Shown: one piece after another, positions 6,301-7,018 of the stretch
Layout: every line of letters starts with the position of its first letter
Numbering within the stretch: the stretch's first letter is position 1
Assembly: GCA_020355945.1 (NCBI GenBank)
Contig: CP070627.1
Location: 1,576,108 to 1,583,125, forward strand
Length of the DNA: 7,018 nucleotides
Source: Candidatus Aminicenantota bacterium
GTDB taxonomy: Bacteria; Acidobacteriota; Aminicenantia; UBA2199
Direction: 5' to 3'
The notes under the pieces: model-generated
Databases searched by the model: none
The model's input: only the letters and a program-made list of their open reading frames with translations
Told to the model about the DNA's origin: nothing
Translations under genes and position numbers: made by a program

Positions 6301-6535
6301 AGACAACAAATGGGGTTATGTTCTCGAAGAAATTGGAAAGGCACTGCCCCAGCCCATGGGAACATCGCAAATCCTCCTGGATGGACTGGTTCATATCGTT
6401 TCCCATCGAGGAGTTATAGTCATTAAAAGAAATGAGAAACGCTTTTGGACGCGCAGCCTGGCCCGTGAAGATGCTGATGCGGCAATTTGCAAACGTATGA
6501 TGGAGGCAATTCCCAACGAAGGAAAACCCGGCTAA
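3344..6535 (+). CDS. Eco57I-type N6-adenine DNA methyltransferase, large R-M subunit
   Basis: This 1063-residue protein would methylate adenine in a specific DNA target using S-adenosylmethionine. Motif order is gamma-class: motif X-like GAYYTPP (342-348), motif I VLDPACGSG (370-378) for the cofactor, and motif IV NPPW (502-505) for catalysis. Before these, an uncharacterised N-terminal part (1-330) includes 'ALIGRSIFIRYLEDRGIL' (190-207), common in such enzymes. A target-recognition region is likely at about 640-850, closing with 'LPIVLD' (831-836). It is followed by 'LDEAVFDLYGLNEEE' (884-898), typical of Eco57I/TaqI-like C-termini. About 140 further residues (925-1063) are unassigned. No PD-(D/E)XK nuclease motif is evident within it, unlike Type IIG fusions, and the next gene supplies one. 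ATG 3344 is the first start after an in-frame TGA (3338-3340) and lacks a Shine-Dalgarno. An 11-A run lies at codons 109-112. Its stop overlaps the next start. Confidence 0.88.
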   Translation: MNSLNILYEELDFKNGSLYPVMDNPSACPKSTDWIEKGEWLAAAKRAGAEKIFFVDNNPAAVFAECGPGLQEKIKAFNRIWCLARPRLLFLASPGEITVYDLAQKPVDEKKKEDWKKLKHLDILHDLTKVSRELQKYHRDHVESGRVFADQRFGDLKNRADKALIRDLKTVRRELIHAGLSKERVRFAHALIGRSIFIRYLEDRGILTGDYFLEAARQKAGWTDLIRNPVNRKGVDFSNNKTYYPRILVDKSFTYTLFRRLAHDFNGDMFPDVDEEEKVVTRKHLTLIQDLLYGDAGIQKKLFFYSYRFDIVPLDLISSIYEEFYLESIIDDENNSKKRHSGAYYTPPVLVEFVLSRILTREVLEKSPRVLDPACGSGIYLVEAFRRMVRHQWYKKKQPLTFDELKRILKEQIAGIEVNQEAAKITAFSLYLSMLHYLEPPAIDRQIKMGNRLPNLVATTNRSANDLHCILPGHAFDTGLIESNPFWKERFGEGCADVIVGNPPWGAPGKKADQETKERHKKIIDWCNRNNKPVGDQEPSQAFLWRALDFLEEKGKAGILVPAGVLFKHNTTTLKFRSQWFDHVKLDEVFNFTHVRKFFFKGAASPFLSICFSKEKQENSPVNYWSAKQSININKTQSIMLSRYDMHVLRPGDLSDITIWKELWFGRRSDTELLRLLQRQIKLGQFCNRKDSGQGFTEASKDKDAKDLQDFKCLDMGSFSRYDLLTFSSPPKKVKRLGILSAYDGHRLLVQRGIKEKAAPKGSITARYEVESFCFSNAINGLKLESPGEWKYKTILGIMWSSFARYFFFMTSSNWGLWHHEIHLDDELLQLPIVLDKSNPATKKVISIVDKLRGFHPQKRDILHPGGIPEEKIEAQRSEWEAELDEAVFDLYGLNEEERDLIRDFCDVTLPFLYNPFDSIGAVPVIEKSDLNWIEKYIHTFCRRWNVYLGKDEEMRAEVHIGAHGNMIAVEFFPSDKGDPWDLDPKDNKWGYVLEEIGKALPQPMGTSQILLDGLVHIVSHRGVIVIKRNEKRFWTRSLAREDADAAICKRMMEAIPNEGKPG
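3669..3679. repeat. A11 homopolymer tract inside the methyltransferase gene
   Basis: Eleven consecutive A residues encode part of Asp-Glu-Lys-Lys-Lys-Glu (codons 109-112). Loss of one A would shift into a frame that stops at 3837-3839, giving a protein of about 164 residues without the methyltransferase motifs. Such tracts can slip during replication or transcription. A second, shorter run (A6T8, 3492-3505) lies nearby. Confidence 0.8.
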
Positions 6536-7018
6536 TGGCACGACGCACGTTTTCTCCTCCCATAACTCAGTGGAATACCTTCAAACAATTATACCTGGAG
6601 GTGTTTTCTATTGCTCTTCGTGAATTGGCGGAAAAGGATTCCGTATCTGGTGATGAAGATGCCATTTCAGAATTACTTAGTTTAATTATCCGTCAAGTCT
6701 GTTTTAATTTTAATCGATCCCGGGATAAAGAGGAGATACGGGTTCCTACTTGGGAAGCCCCAATTCAACCGGTAAACCGGGGTGAATTGAAAGGCGGAAA
6801 AAGAAAAAAACGCCCTGATTTTACCTGCAATTATTTAAATGGTCATGCCGTTTCCGCGGAAGAACTGGAAATCCCACTCCATGTGGAATGCAAAAGGTTG
6901 GGCAGCCCGACAAGTAATTCATGGAATCTTAATGAAAATTATGTGATAAACGGGATAAAACGGTTTGATTGCAGCACTCACCAGTATGGAAAGCGGTCGC
7001 CTTCCGGGATGATGATCG
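6535..7018 (+). CDS. PD-(D/E)XK restriction endonuclease-like protein (3' partial)
   Basis: ATG at 6535 shares its first base with the TAA stop of the methyltransferase (TAATG), so translation is probably coupled; a modest AAGGA lies at 6519-6523. The frame is open for 161 codons to the window end, and the C-terminus is missing. Residues 1-65 look helical. A PD-(D/E)XK nuclease signature follows: Pro94-Asp95 in 'KKRPDFTCNY', then Glu118 and Lys120 in 'IPLHVECKRLG', with hydrophobic residues around the E-x-K as in a core beta strand. Downstream 'NGIKRFDCSTHQYGKRS' and 'GMMI' may be part of the same core. From this motif and its partner, it most likely is the cleaving subunit of a Type II-like R-M or related defence system. 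A different nuclease or repair role cannot be excluded without the rest of the gene. Confidence 0.72.
   Translation, partial: MARRTFSPPITQWNTFKQLYLEVFSIALRELAEKDSVSGDEDAISELLSLIIRQVCFNFNRSRDKEEIRVPTWEAPIQPVNRGELKGGKRKKRPDFTCNYLNGHAVSAEELEIPLHVECKRLGSPTSNSWNLNENYVINGIKRFDCSTHQYGKRSPSGMMI

Noticed and set aside
3344..7018. Assignment to DISARM or BREX on the basis of the large adenine methyltransferase.
   Set aside because: No helicase, DUF1998, PglZ or BrxC-like partner is visible, and the neighbour is a small PD-(D/E)XK protein. The simpler R-M reading is preferred until downstream genes are seen.

Overview
The window reads as a stretch of bacterial chromosome, moderately AT-rich by eye, with every supported gene on the + strand. 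Three exported or envelope-type proteins come first, and the start of a restriction-modification (R-M) operon fills the second half. The organism cannot be fixed from this sequence. An alpha-2-macroglobulin-family protein, a TPR/thioredoxin fusion and intergenic palindromes of the 'GCCACAGAG...CTCTGTGGC' type suggest an environmental, probably Gram-negative lineage (Desulfobacterota-like or an uncultured phylum such as Aminicenantes). That assignment is low-confidence inference.

Layout. 1-525 is the C-terminal end of an alpha-2-macroglobulin-family protein. 526-789 is intergenic and holds a GC-rich hairpin element, a good sigma70-type promoter (632-660) and an imperfect palindrome built on a 9-bp period (717-768) that ends 9 bp before the next ribosome binding site. 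790-1692 encodes a membrane-anchored or exported TlpA/ResA-like thioredoxin with an N-terminal helical-repeat domain. 1693-1877 is intergenic with a possible extended -10 promoter. 1878-3086 encodes a secreted protein with a six-cysteine domain, a jelly-roll-like domain and a beta-rich C-terminus; its function is unknown. 3087-3343 is a regulatory region with two tandem promoters; a 19-bp inverted repeat covers the -35 box of the first. 3344-6535 encodes a 1063-residue gamma-class N6-adenine DNA methyltransferase of the Eco57I type. Its stop codon overlaps (TAATG) the start of a second gene that runs off the window and carries a PD-(D/E)XK nuclease motif.

How the genes work together. The last two genes form a translationally coupled pair that most simply reads as a Type II-like R-M or related phage-defence system: methylation plus target recognition by the large protein, cleavage by the smaller one. 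Notable features are the tandem promoters with an operator-like site, a predicted 5' leader of about 10 nt with no Shine-Dalgarno, and an 11-A homopolymer inside the methyltransferase gene that could allow slippage-based switching. The three upstream genes have separate promoters and show no visible functional link to the R-M pair.
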